Assembly (NCBI GenBank): GCA_938038785.1
Contig: CALHTB010000054.1
Location: 1-64,000, forward strand
Length of the DNA stretch: 64,000 bases
Origin: an uncultured Acidimicrobiales bacterium
Lineage (GTDB): Bacteria; Actinomycetota; Acidimicrobiia; Acidimicrobiales; SHLQ01
Direction of reading: 5' to 3'
Below, piece by piece: positions 9,995 through 19,731 of the stretch (positions are counted from its first letter, which is position 1; each line of letters starts with the position of its first letter). The notes under the pieces are model-generated. The model searched no databases, was not told where the DNA came from, and saw nothing but the letters and a program-made list of their open reading frames with translations. Both the position numbers and the translations under genes were made by a program.

Positions 9995-12856
9995 TTAGAC
10001 GCAGTTGGTGTTGGTAACGGTTGCGCCCTGACGGGAGCGGATCACGTACGTGTCGCCAGCTTGGGCGGACGTGTCGTCATAGGTCAGTGCTCCGGTGTTC
10101 GAGAGCCAGCCACCGTTGCGACGCACAATGTAAGTATCTTCGCCGGGAATCTCGTCCCAGACCAACGAGATGCTGCCGTCAGCGTTCACGGTAGCAGTGC
10201 ACGTTTGCCCGGCCGGAGGTGGCGGTGGTGGGGTAGTGATGTCGATTGGTGCGCCACAGCTGGTGTTGGTGGTGACGCCGCCCATCTTCGAACGAATGAT
10301 GTATTCCCACGTGCCTTCGCCCGGCGTGTCGTTGTAGGAGAACGAGTTGCCCGCGAAGGTGAGGAAGCTGCCGTTGCGTCGAACGCTGTAGCCGTTCTCG
10401 CCAACGATTGGGTCCCAAGCCAACGAGATGCTGCCGTCAGCGTTCACGGTAGCGGTGCATGTTTGCCCGGCCGGAGGTGGCGGAGGTGGTGGGGCATCGA
10501 TAGTGATCGTTGGCGAACACGCCATGTCGAACCGGCCGCCGCCGTTCAGTGGGGCTCGAACCTCGTAGGTGTAGGTGCCTTCGCCCGGGGTATCGATGTA
10601 GTTCGTCGTGCCGATTCCGTTAAGGGTCGTCAGCCAGCTGCCGTTGCGACGAATGGTGTACGAGCGGGCATTTTGCACGTCCTCCCAGTCCACTGTGATG
10701 GTGCCGTCTGCGTTGAGGGTGGCCACGCATTCTGGCGGCGTGAGGTCTTGGGTGATCGCAATGCTCCAGCCAATCGCTGAACGAGTCGACAGGTTGCCGA
10801 TAGCTACCCGAGCTGGGCTAACGCCCGGCGTCGGTGCAGCAGCCAGCGACATTGCCGAGTTGATGTGGGCGCCGCCCAAGCCAACCCGCTGAGAGACGGT
10901 GGGCTCGTTACCCGGAGGGGTTATCTGGCCGAGGTTGCCCGAGCGGTTCGCCCAGAAGTGCGCCACCGTTGCCGGTGCTGTCGTGGTAACCGCAGGTGCG
11001 GTGTGTTGGGCCCACAACGAGGTTTCATCGGTCGACGCAATGGCCTGAACCGGGTTTGCTAGGTCGACGTTCCGGAACACCGCCATGGTGACGTCGCCTT
11101 TGAGGAACTGCACGCCGTTTGTCGTGAAGACCCACTCGGTGAGGTCGGCGGCGACAAGTGGCTTTGTGAACGCTTCAGAGATCAACGACCCCGAAACCAC
11201 AGAGCCGAGCGACGTCCAACCTGTCGGGGCGGTGATCGTTACGTTCGGGTCGGCAATCGACACGATGGCGACCGCAAAATCACCCTCCCGCATCAGTGCA
11301 GTCGGCGTGACCGGTAGGTCGTCTTGACCGTTGTACGACGTGACGCCAACAATTTCTGCCGGTAGAGAGTTGTTGGTGTTAACAATGACCGGGTTCTGAG
11401 TCCGAGCGGTTACGCCACCGTTGTCGGTCACGGTCAGCGAAACCGTGGTGGCTCCGGTGAGTGAAACAGTTGTCGTCGGGCCGGTAGCGGTTTGCCCGTC
11501 GCCAAAGTCCCAGGCGTAGCTCACGATTGAACCGTCAGGATCCACCGAGTTTTGCGCTCCGAACGAGCAGGTCGTCGCCACGCAGTTGTAGGTGAACTCC
11601 GGAATCGGGCTCTTGTTGCCCACTTCCGGGCCGTCAAAGATGGCGAAGTGCGGCTGCACAACGCCCCCGATGGTGGTGAAGTCGCCGCCAACAGCCAGCC
11701 CGCTCGGGCCAGTGCTCAACGCCCACACACCCCAGATGCTGTTCGCTCCTGGGTTCCACGCGTCGAGCGCGCCAGTGGTCGGGTCGAACGCCGCAAGTTT
11801 GTTGCGGCGTACAGCGTTCGGGTTGTCGTCGTCTTCGAGGAACGGCCCGGCGTTGTCGATGTAAACATATTCGCCGTGGGTGCCGATGTACACGAGCTCG
11901 TCGGTCGCAACGACCGCTTGGAAGTCGCCCGAGTTCACCCGACGCCAAAGCAGCTCTCCGGTGGTGGTGTCCCACGCGGTGAGCGAGTTTCCGCCAGCTC
12001 CAAGCGAACCTGCGCCCGCTGCATACAAGATCGACCCGTCGGGTTTGATGCTCGTGTCGTACACCTTGAAGTTCGAGACAGGCGCCCACGCATCGGCAAC
12101 GCCGCTCATGGCGTCGAACGACGCAATTCGAAGGTGCTCAACCGCGTCGATGGTGGTGAAGTTGCCGCCCGCATACAGGCGTGAACCAACAAGTTCGAGG
12201 TCGAGAACATTTCCGTCGAGCACCGGGTCAAAGGCGGTATCGACAGTTCCGGCGCTGTCCATCTTGGCAATATGGAGCTGGTCAACTCCGCCAATGTTGG
12301 TGAACACGCCGCCAACCCACACCGTTGTGCCATCGGTGACGATGGCCTCGACAACAGCGTTCGGGTCCGGATCGAAGGTGTTGTCGACAGCTCCGGTAAC
12401 CGGGTCGAGCTTCGCGAGACGGCTTGGGTAGCTGCTGTTGATCTTGAAGAACTTGCCGCCGACGTACACCGCCGAGCCATCAGGGGCGACCGCAATTGAG
12501 TGAACGGGGCCGTTCACCTGTGGGCGCCACGTTTGGTCGAGGCGGCCGGTCGCTACGTCGATCGCCGCCAGATATGGCTGGCTCTCTCCAGCAACGGTTT
12601 GGAAGTCGCCGCCGATGTAGAAACGGCCGTTGGCTTCAACAATTGCGTACACGGGAGAGGAGGGTGAGTCCGGATCCGAGTCAGCATCGATGCCCGCTGT
12701 TGTACGTGGCGCGGTGCTCGCAACCGCAGCCTCGGCAATGCTGGGGCCGGCGACGAAGAGCAAAACCGACGCAAACGCAAGAGCGCCTGAAGCTAATAGG
12801 TGTCGCCACTGGAGTGTCGTGTTCAAGGGGAACCAGTTCCTAATCTGCGCATCCAA
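9995..12856 (-). CDS. Secreted beta-propeller protein with PKD domain and three Cys-containing FN3-like repeats separated by poly-Pro linkers
   Basis: 953 aa; propeller blades, PKD 'SVDPDGSIVSYAWDFGDGQTATG', repeats 'CTATVNADGSISL.WD...Y.VRRNG..L' with PPPPPP linkers. Confidence 0.85.
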   Translation of the reverse strand: MDAQIRNWFPLNTTLQWRHLLASGALAFASVLLFVAGPSIAEAAVASTAPRTTAGIDADSDPDSPSSPVYAIVEANGRFYIGGDFQTVAGESQPYLAAIDVATGRLDQTWRPQVNGPVHSIAVAPDGSAVYVGGKFFKINSSYPSRLAKLDPVTGAVDNTFDPDPNAVVEAIVTDGTTVWVGGVFTNIGGVDQLHIAKMDSAGTVDTAFDPVLDGNVLDLELVGSRLYAGGNFTTIDAVEHLRIASFDAMSGVADAWAPVSNFKVYDTSIKPDGSILYAAGAGSLGAGGNSLTAWDTTTGELLWRRVNSGDFQAVVATDELVYIGTHGEYVYIDNAGPFLEDDDNPNAVRRNKLAAFDPTTGALDAWNPGANSIWGVWALSTGPSGLAVGGDFTTIGGVVQPHFAIFDGPEVGNKSPIPEFTYNCVATTCSFGAQNSVDPDGSIVSYAWDFGDGQTATGPTTTVSLTGATTVSLTVTDNGGVTARTQNPVIVNTNNSLPAEIVGVTSYNGQDDLPVTPTALMREGDFAVAIVSIADPNVTITAPTGWTSLGSVVSGSLISEAFTKPLVAADLTEWVFTTNGVQFLKGDVTMAVFRNVDLANPVQAIASTDETSLWAQHTAPAVTTTAPATVAHFWANRSGNLGQITPPGNEPTVSQRVGLGGAHINSAMSLAAAPTPGVSPARVAIGNLSTRSAIGWSIAITQDLTPPECVATLNADGTITVDWEDVQNARSYTIRRNGSWLTTLNGIGTTNYIDTPGEGTYTYEVRAPLNGGGRFDMACSPTITIDAPPPPPPPAGQTCTATVNADGSISLAWDPIVGENGYSVRRNGSFLTFAGNSFSYNDTPGEGTWEYIIRSKMGGVTTNTSCGAPIDITTPPPPPPAGQTCTATVNADGSISLVWDEIPGEDTYIVRRNGGWLSNTGALTYDDTSAQAGDTYVIRSRQGATVTNTNCV

Positions 12857-13039
12857 TGGAAATTGGTATGCTGTTGCCGCCGTTTAAGACGTTACTAAAC
12901 AGTAGAACCTTGCAGAGGGTCGTGCCGTGAGCTATCAATCCCACGTTGCGTCCGTTTTGTAGTCCAATTCGCCCAGGCGTACACTCGGTATCGTGACGTA
13001 GCGTTACGAAACAGCCGCTCTAAGTGGCGAAATTATGGA

Positions 13040-13741
13040 ATGTGTGGAGTAGGGCAGTCGGTGAGTGAAACCAGCGCGTCAACGGATCAAGTTTCGATCA
13101 CGTACTCTGACGATCTTCGGATCGTCCGTGATCGAACGATCTACGAGCGACGTATCAAGCGACCCCTCGACGTCGTCCTCGGCGGCCTCGCCCTCCTGGG
13201 CGCGCTGCCAGTCATGGCGGTCATTGCCGTTGCGGTGCGCGCTGGCCTTGGCAAGGGCGTCCTGTACAGCCAGCAACGCATCGGCGTTGAAGGTGCGCCC
13301 TTCACGATCTACAAGTTCCGCACGATGCGCCCTGATCGACGCCAACGCGAGCTCGAGTTCCCCGACGACGAGGATCGCCGCGGCGAACACAAAGACGACG
13401 ACGACCCTCGCCACACCGGCCTCGGTCGGCTGCTGCGCAGGCTGAGCCTCGACGAGCTTCCGCAGCTGCTCAACGTCATGCGCGGCGAGATGAGCCTGGT
13501 TGGGCCTCGCCCCGAAATGATCGATGTGGCCCGCCAACGCGGTTACCTCCACCATCCTCGGCACGAAGTAAAGCCAGGCATGACCGGCCCATATCAGACG
13601 TCAGATCTGCGCCTGAACGGCGACTTGCGCGACGGCCTTCACCTCGACGAGGAGTACGTCAACAATCTGACGTTCCGCAACGACATGCGTTATCTCTTGC
13701 GCACGTTCACGGTCTTCTTCGGCGACAAGACTGGCTCCTAG
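13040..13741 (+). CDS. Bacterial sugar transferase (undecaprenyl-phosphate glycosyl-1-phosphate transferase family)
   Basis: 233 aa; KRPLDVVLGG..., 'YSQQRIGVEGAPFTIYKFRTM', 'RLSLDELPQLLNVMRGEMSLVGPRPE'. GTG at 13061 is an alternative start. Confidence 0.9.
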   Translation: MCGVGQSVSETSASTDQVSITYSDDLRIVRDRTIYERRIKRPLDVVLGGLALLGALPVMAVIAVAVRAGLGKGVLYSQQRIGVEGAPFTIYKFRTMRPDRRQRELEFPDDEDRRGEHKDDDDPRHTGLGRLLRRLSLDELPQLLNVMRGEMSLVGPRPEMIDVARQRGYLHHPRHEVKPGMTGPYQTSDLRLNGDLRDGLHLDEEYVNNLTFRNDMRYLLRTFTVFFGDKTGS

Positions 13742-13822
13742 CAGCAGTTCCACCAACCAAAGATTTTGTAAGGAACTCGCGCGCTGTGGCCGCTTCGCCG
13801 CGCCGTAGGCCATCATGGATGT

Positions 13823-14197
13823 ATGCCGATGCGCCAGGACTGCAAGTACTTCGAAAGCCGCACCTACCCCACCGGAGACACCGTCCGTAAGTGCGATCTC
13901 GACCTCGCGCCCGAAGCTCCGTGGCGATGTCCAGACGACTGCCCGAAGTACGAACGACGTATGGCCGACGTCGCGTGGAACCACGGCTCGCTCGTGACGC
14001 CCGCAACGCCAGCCGAACCCGATGGCCTTGGCGAGGACGACAGCATCGCCGCACTCCTCGACGCCGCGGAGGACATCGTCAACGCTGCTGGCCCGGGCAT
14101 CAAGGCCGAGGTTGACGAAGAACGGTGGCAGGCCCAACAAAGCGCCAACAAGAGTGGCCTTCGACGCTTTTTCGACCGTCGCAAGAAACGTGACTAA
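13823..14197 (+). CDS. Conserved hypothetical, four-Cys N-terminal protein upstream of sufD
   Basis: 124 aa; DCKYFESR...VRKCDLDLAPEAPWRCPDDCPKYERR. Confidence 0.6.
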   Translation: MPMRQDCKYFESRTYPTGDTVRKCDLDLAPEAPWRCPDDCPKYERRMADVAWNHGSLVTPATPAEPDGLGEDDSIAALLDAAEDIVNAAGPGIKAEVDEERWQAQQSANKSGLRRFFDRRKKRD

Positions 14198-14242
14198 CGG
14201 CGTCCATCCGACACGGCTTAGAAACCAGTACTGACGATAGTC

Positions 14243-15496
14243 TTGGCACTTATGCCAGAAGCACAAACGCTCGCCCCGTGGCTCGAATCTGCGCGCTCAA
14301 CAGCTGCTGCTGACCTCGCCAACGCCGAGGTCCCAACCGGTCGTGAAGAGGTGTGGCGCTACACCCGTATCGCCGATATCGACCTCGCCGACTACGCCGT
14401 TCCCGACGCAGATGCCGGAACCTCGGTCGACCCAATTCCCCTTCCGGGTGCCGCGGCCGCGGTCGTCGTCCGCAACGGACGCATTGCCTCCATCGACCGC
14501 ACCGATGCCCTCGGCAAGGCCACGGTTTCTACCGTTTCCGAACACGAGGGCGGGCAAGCTCTCCTCAACTCAGTCCGGGGTGAAGCCGCCGACGTCGTGG
14601 GCCATCTCCACGACGCCCACGCTGGCGACATCATTGTCATCGACGTTCCCCGCGGGCACCACGTTGAAGCGCCAATCCACATCGACGTCTATTCCGATGT
14701 CGATGGGGGGCTTACCTGCCCACACACCATTGTCCGGGCAGCCAACGGCGCGTCGGTCACGGTGTTCGAACGTCGCCGGTCGGGTGAAGCGAACCAGTTG
14801 GTCGTGCCAGTGGTCGAGCTCGATGCTGCCGCAGACGCAAGGGTCAACTACCTCGTCGCCCAACAACTCGGTCTCAACACGATTTCGCTCGAACATCAAG
14901 CCGCAACGGTTGGTCAACAGGCCCACGCCGTGTGTTCAACTGCGGCGTTCGGCGGTTCCTACGCTCGGGTCCAAGCCGAAATGTCGCTCAACGGGCGAGG
15001 GTCCAGTGGCGACCTGCTGTCGGCCTACTTTGGCGATGGGGAGCAAATGCTCGACTTCCGCACGTTCCAGCACCACAACGCCCCCGACACCACCTCGAAC
15101 CTGCTGTTCAAGGGGGCGGTCACCGGCGAAGCCCAATCGGTCTACAGCGGCCTCATCAAGGTCGCCGAAACCGCACCGGGTACCAACGCCTTCCAAACCA
15201 ACCGGAACCTCAAGCTGTCCGAAGGGGCATGGGCCTACTCGGTTCCCAACCTCGAGATCGAACAGAACCAGGTGTCGTGCAGTCACGCCTCCACGGTTGG
15301 CGAGATCGACGAAGACCAGCGCTACTACCTCGAAAGCAGGGGAGTGCCCACGACGGCTGCCGAGCAGCTCCTCGTATCGGGCTTCTTTGCCGAGGTCATC
15401 GGCCAGTTCCCCGTCGACGCCGTTAAGGCCGAGCTCCAGGCGTACATCGACGACGCCCTTGCCGCTGACCGCGCAGCTCAGGAGGCTGCAGCATGA
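14243..15496 (+). CDS. sufD: Fe-S cluster assembly protein SufD
   Basis: 417 aa SufB/D family; 'LLSAYFGDGEQMLDFRTFQHHNAPDTTSNLLFKGAVTGEAQSVYSGLIKV'. Confidence 0.93.
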   Translation: MALMPEAQTLAPWLESARSTAAADLANAEVPTGREEVWRYTRIADIDLADYAVPDADAGTSVDPIPLPGAAAAVVVRNGRIASIDRTDALGKATVSTVSEHEGGQALLNSVRGEAADVVGHLHDAHAGDIIVIDVPRGHHVEAPIHIDVYSDVDGGLTCPHTIVRAANGASVTVFERRRSGEANQLVVPVVELDAAADARVNYLVAQQLGLNTISLEHQAATVGQQAHAVCSTAAFGGSYARVQAEMSLNGRGSSGDLLSAYFGDGEQMLDFRTFQHHNAPDTTSNLLFKGAVTGEAQSVYSGLIKVAETAPGTNAFQTNRNLKLSEGAWAYSVPNLEIEQNQVSCSHASTVGEIDEDQRYYLESRGVPTTAAEQLLVSGFFAEVIGQFPVDAVKAELQAYIDDALAADRAAQEAAA

Positions 15497-15837
15497 GCGA
15501 AACGAACGAAACAAAAACGGTCAAGCTTTGCGAAGTTGACTCGCTTGAATCTGGAAACATCACCACTGCAGACATCGACGGCCGAACTATTGCCTACGCC
15601 CGCATCGACGACCAGTGGTTCGCCATCGACGACACCTGCAGCCACGCCAAAGTGTCGCTCAGCGAGGGCTACCTCGAAGTCGACGACCTGCTCATCGAGT
15701 GCCCGTTGCACGGTGCGTCGTTCTCCCTCGAGACCGGCGAAGCGCTCACCCTCCCAGCCACCAAGCCCGTTGCAAGCCATGCCGTCGAGGTCAAAGACGG
15801 CGAAGTATTCGTCACCATCGAAGGAGACGACTCGTGA
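15493..15837 (+). CDS. Rieske [2Fe-2S] ferredoxin-like protein of the suf operon
   Basis: 114 aa; Rieske motifs CSHA...CPLHGASF; overlaps the sufD stop and sufC start. Confidence 0.9.
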   Translation: MSETNETKTVKLCEVDSLESGNITTADIDGRTIAYARIDDQWFAIDDTCSHAKVSLSEGYLEVDDLLIECPLHGASFSLETGEALTLPATKPVASHAVEVKDGEVFVTIEGDDS

Positions 15838-16649
15838 GCGAACTCGTCATTGCCGACCTGCACGCCACCGTTGGCGACAAAGCGATTCTCAACGGCGTGT
15901 CCCTCACCATTCGAAGTGGAGAAGTCCACGCGGTTATGGGCCCCAACGGCTCGGGCAAGTCGACGCTGAGCCATGTCATCACCGGCAAGCCCGGCTACAC
16001 CGTGACCGGTGGTTCGGTCACCCTCGACGGCGTCGAGCTGCTCGAGCTCGCTGCCTGGGAGCGGGCCAAGGCTGGGCTGTTCTTGGCCATGCAGTACCCC
16101 ACCGAAGTCCCCGGCGTGTCACTCGAAGCCATGCTCACCGCATCAGCGGTTGCCGCAGGTCGAGATGCCGATGTCATCAAGGCCAGCATCGCTGCTGAAT
16201 CCGAGCGCATTGGCTTCGCAACCGAGCTCATCACCCGGCCGCTTAACGTCGACCTGTCAGGCGGCGAGAAGAAGCGCAACGAAACCGTGCAGCTAGGTGT
16301 TCTCGACCCTAAGTTCGCCATCCTCGACGAGATCGACTCGGGTCTCGATGTTGACGCCATGAAGGCCGTGACCCGGCGGGTCGAGGAAGCGACCAACCGC
16401 GACAACCCTCTCGGCGTCCTGGCGATCACCCACTACAAGCGGCTGTTCGAAGAACTCGAGCCCGACCACGTGCACGTCTTTGCAGCCGGCGTCATTCAAA
16501 AGTCAGGCGGGCGCGAACTCGCCGACGAACTCGAAGAGACCGGTTACGCCGAATGGGCACACCTCGTTGACAACAGTGGGCCCACTGCCTTCGACAACCC
16601 CTTTGGCGATACCACCTTCGCCGACGGGCTCAACCTGCACGAGGGGTAA
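15834..16649 (+). CDS. sufC: Fe-S cluster assembly ATPase SufC (copy 1)
   Basis: ABC ATPase from GTG at 15834 (MSELVIADLHATVGDKAILNG...MGPNGSGKST...LSGGEKKRNE...LDEIDSGLD). Track ORF starts too early at 15615. Confidence 0.93.
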   Translation: MSELVIADLHATVGDKAILNGVSLTIRSGEVHAVMGPNGSGKSTLSHVITGKPGYTVTGGSVTLDGVELLELAAWERAKAGLFLAMQYPTEVPGVSLEAMLTASAVAAGRDADVIKASIAAESERIGFATELITRPLNVDLSGGEKKRNETVQLGVLDPKFAILDEIDSGLDVDAMKAVTRRVEEATNRDNPLGVLAITHYKRLFEELEPDHVHVFAAGVIQKSGGRELADELEETGYAEWAHLVDNSGPTAFDNPFGDTTFADGLNLHEG

Positions 16650-16658
16650 CCCAGTTAT

Positions 16659-16689
16659 CTGACATCCAGGGTCAGACCCCAGATGTCAG
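16659..16689. terminator. Imperfect hairpin between convergent sufC1 and the PQQ lipoprotein gene
   Basis: CTGACATC-CAGGGTCAGACCCCA-GATGTCAG; 8-bp perfect outer stem with an inner GGGT/ACCC stem. Confidence 0.55.
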
Positions 16690-18141
16690 TTAGCGCTCGG
16701 CTGATGCTCCGAGCACAGCTGTCTGCTGCTCGGATGGCTGGCCGACCTTGCGGCCAACACACGTAGGTCGCCGTTCACCCGACACGACGAGAACTCCGTA
16801 GTCGGTGATCACCGGAGCCTGGGCGATTCCATCGTCATAGGTGGCAACCCACGAGTCGGTGTTCCCGGTGGCCATCGAAACGGTGCCGCGGTGGCCGCTA
16901 AGGCTGCCGGACGAGTCGAACAGGGCAACATCGGAATCAGAGACCACCTCGGCCCGGTTGAAGAACGTTCCGGAAGTAACACTCCAGATCGCGTCACCCG
17001 TCACCGAATTGATCAAGCGAACTCGCTGAAGTCCGGTGGCAGTCGGGTGTGGATCGACGGCAACAATCCGGTTTGGCGCTGTGCCCACAACGCTTTCGAA
17101 CGCCTGAGCAGCGGCAGGAATTCGCCACAGTTCTTGGCCGGTTCGCCCGTCGAGCGCCAGCAACACAAAGCGCAGCTCGGGGGTTGGTTCATCGGCCGCG
17201 GTCGAAGAGATTAGCTGACCGTTGCCTTCGACCCACAGTGGGTCACCCGTTGAGGTCGCTCGCCAGAGCTCGGCGCCGCTGGCCCGGTCGAGCGCTGCGA
17301 CGCCGCCACCTGGGGCAATGCTTGGTGCGAGCTCGTAGGCGACAGTTGATTCGGTTACCCAAAGCTCGCCCGCACCCAAACGGGTCACGTCGAGGTCCAT
17401 AATCCGGCGCTTCGAGGAAAGGTCGACAGCGACCAGCCGCGTTCCGGCGGCCACCGCAAGAGTCTGATCGTCAGCGGCGAGAGTGTCAGCTCGCTCGATT
17501 GGAAGCTCCCACAGTTCTTTGCCGGTGGCGAAGTCGATTGCGTGAGCGCCGACGCTGTCGAGGGTGTAGGCCGTGTCATTGCCGAGCACGACCTCGCTGA
17601 AGTCGAACTGCGAGCTGTGGATCCATATGTCAGCGCCAGTTGAGGTGTCGATTGCACGCACGTCGTCAGAGGTGACGACGATCAGCGTCGAGCTAAACAG
17701 CTTCATCTGCTCGACCTCGGTCCCGAGGAATCGCTGCCAAAGCGGCGCCTGCGATTCGAGGTCGATTGCAGCAATACCTGGGTGCTGTCCGCGGTCCCAT
17801 CGGAACGAGAAGAAGACTTCAGATCCGTCGACGACCGACTCGTCGCCCGGACGCGGGATGGGGAACGACCAGGTTTCTTCACCAGTGGCAGGGTTTCGCA
17901 GCGACATCAGCGACGCATCGCCGGCAACGCACGGGCCGTCGGGTCGTGCGCCTTGGACGAAGCTTGCGTCAGCGAGCGCGTCGGGGAACGTCACCGGTGT
18001 CGGCACCGCGATCGACGGGGTCGACGACGAGTCAGGTGCCGCGGCTCGCGGAGAATTTGGAGATGCTTCTGTCGCAGTGCAGGCAGCGACGAGCAGGGCG
18101 AACGTCGCCCCCCACGCTGCCGTACGGCAACGTTTGCCCAT
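16690..18141 (-). CDS. PQQ-like beta-propeller lipoprotein
   Basis: From internal Met at 18141: MGKRCRTAAWGATFALLVAACTATEAS (lipobox-like LLVAAC); repeated 'G.ELW..P' PQQ-type blades. Confidence 0.8.
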   Translation of the reverse strand: MGKRCRTAAWGATFALLVAACTATEASPNSPRAAAPDSSSTPSIAVPTPVTFPDALADASFVQGARPDGPCVAGDASLMSLRNPATGEETWSFPIPRPGDESVVDGSEVFFSFRWDRGQHPGIAAIDLESQAPLWQRFLGTEVEQMKLFSSTLIVVTSDDVRAIDTSTGADIWIHSSQFDFSEVVLGNDTAYTLDSVGAHAIDFATGKELWELPIERADTLAADDQTLAVAAGTRLVAVDLSSKRRIMDLDVTRLGAGELWVTESTVAYELAPSIAPGGGVAALDRASGAELWRATSTGDPLWVEGNGQLISSTAADEPTPELRFVLLALDGRTGQELWRIPAAAQAFESVVGTAPNRIVAVDPHPTATGLQRVRLINSVTGDAIWSVTSGTFFNRAEVVSDSDVALFDSSGSLSGHRGTVSMATGNTDSWVATYDDGIAQAPVITDYGVLVVSGERRPTCVGRKVGQPSEQQTAVLGASAER

Positions 18142-18189
18142 AAGTCCATCAGCATAGATCTCCACAGCTCTGAAAAGTGGGAGGGGTAG

Positions 18190-19155
<966 letters not shown>

Positions 19156-19179
19156 ACCTGATCCCGAAAGAGCCAACGA

Positions 19180-19722
19180 CTATGCCTTGGCTTGGTCTAG
19201 AGCTTCTAGCAGGGTGTTCCACGAGAGCACTGCGCACTTAATGCGAACGGGGAACTTCACCACGCCTCGCAATGCGGACAGATCGCCCATCGACAGGTCG
19301 GGCTTTTCGGCTGCACCGGCCATCGCGCTCGCGTCGTTAGCGCCGGCCGCGGCCTTGGCTGCTGCGATCGCGTCGGCGTCAGCAGCATCTTCAGCCGAGT
19401 CGGTATCGCTGCTATCGACGTCAATGCCCATCATGGCTTTGAACTTGTCGGTGAGCTCGCGAGCCTCATCGACCGACTTGCCCTTGACCGCTGACGACAT
19501 CATCGACGCAGACGACTGACTGATCGAACATCCCTGGCCACCTGTGGCGATGTCGGTGATCGTTCCGTTGTCGTCGATGTCGACGTAAAGGACGATTTCG
19601 TCGCCGCACAACGGGTTGAACCCTTCGGCTTTGCACGCCGGAGGCGCGAGTTCGCCACGATTTCGCGGGTTGCGGTAGTGGTCCATGATGATCTCTTTGT
19701 AGAGGTCTTGCAGTCCAGCCAT
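19180..19722 (-). CDS. sufU: SUF system scaffold SufU (NifU-like)
   Basis: 180 aa; LYKEIIMDHYRNPRNRG...NPLCGDE...GGQGCSISQSSASMM...RIKCAVLSW; Ala/Asp-rich insertion before the C-terminal Cys. Confidence 0.92.
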   Translation of the reverse strand: MAGLQDLYKEIIMDHYRNPRNRGELAPPACKAEGFNPLCGDEIVLYVDIDDNGTITDIATGGQGCSISQSSASMMSSAVKGKSVDEARELTDKFKAMMGIDVDSSDTDSAEDAADADAIAAAKAAAGANDASAMAGAAEKPDLSMGDLSALRGVVKFPVRIKCAVLSWNTLLEALDQAKA

Positions 19723-19731
19723 GGCGTCCTC

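Noticed and set aside
12990-13012. Imperfect palindrome TCGTGACGTAGCGTTACGA upstream of the sugar transferase
   Set aside because: Possible regulator site but imperfect and single-copy in the window; not enough support.
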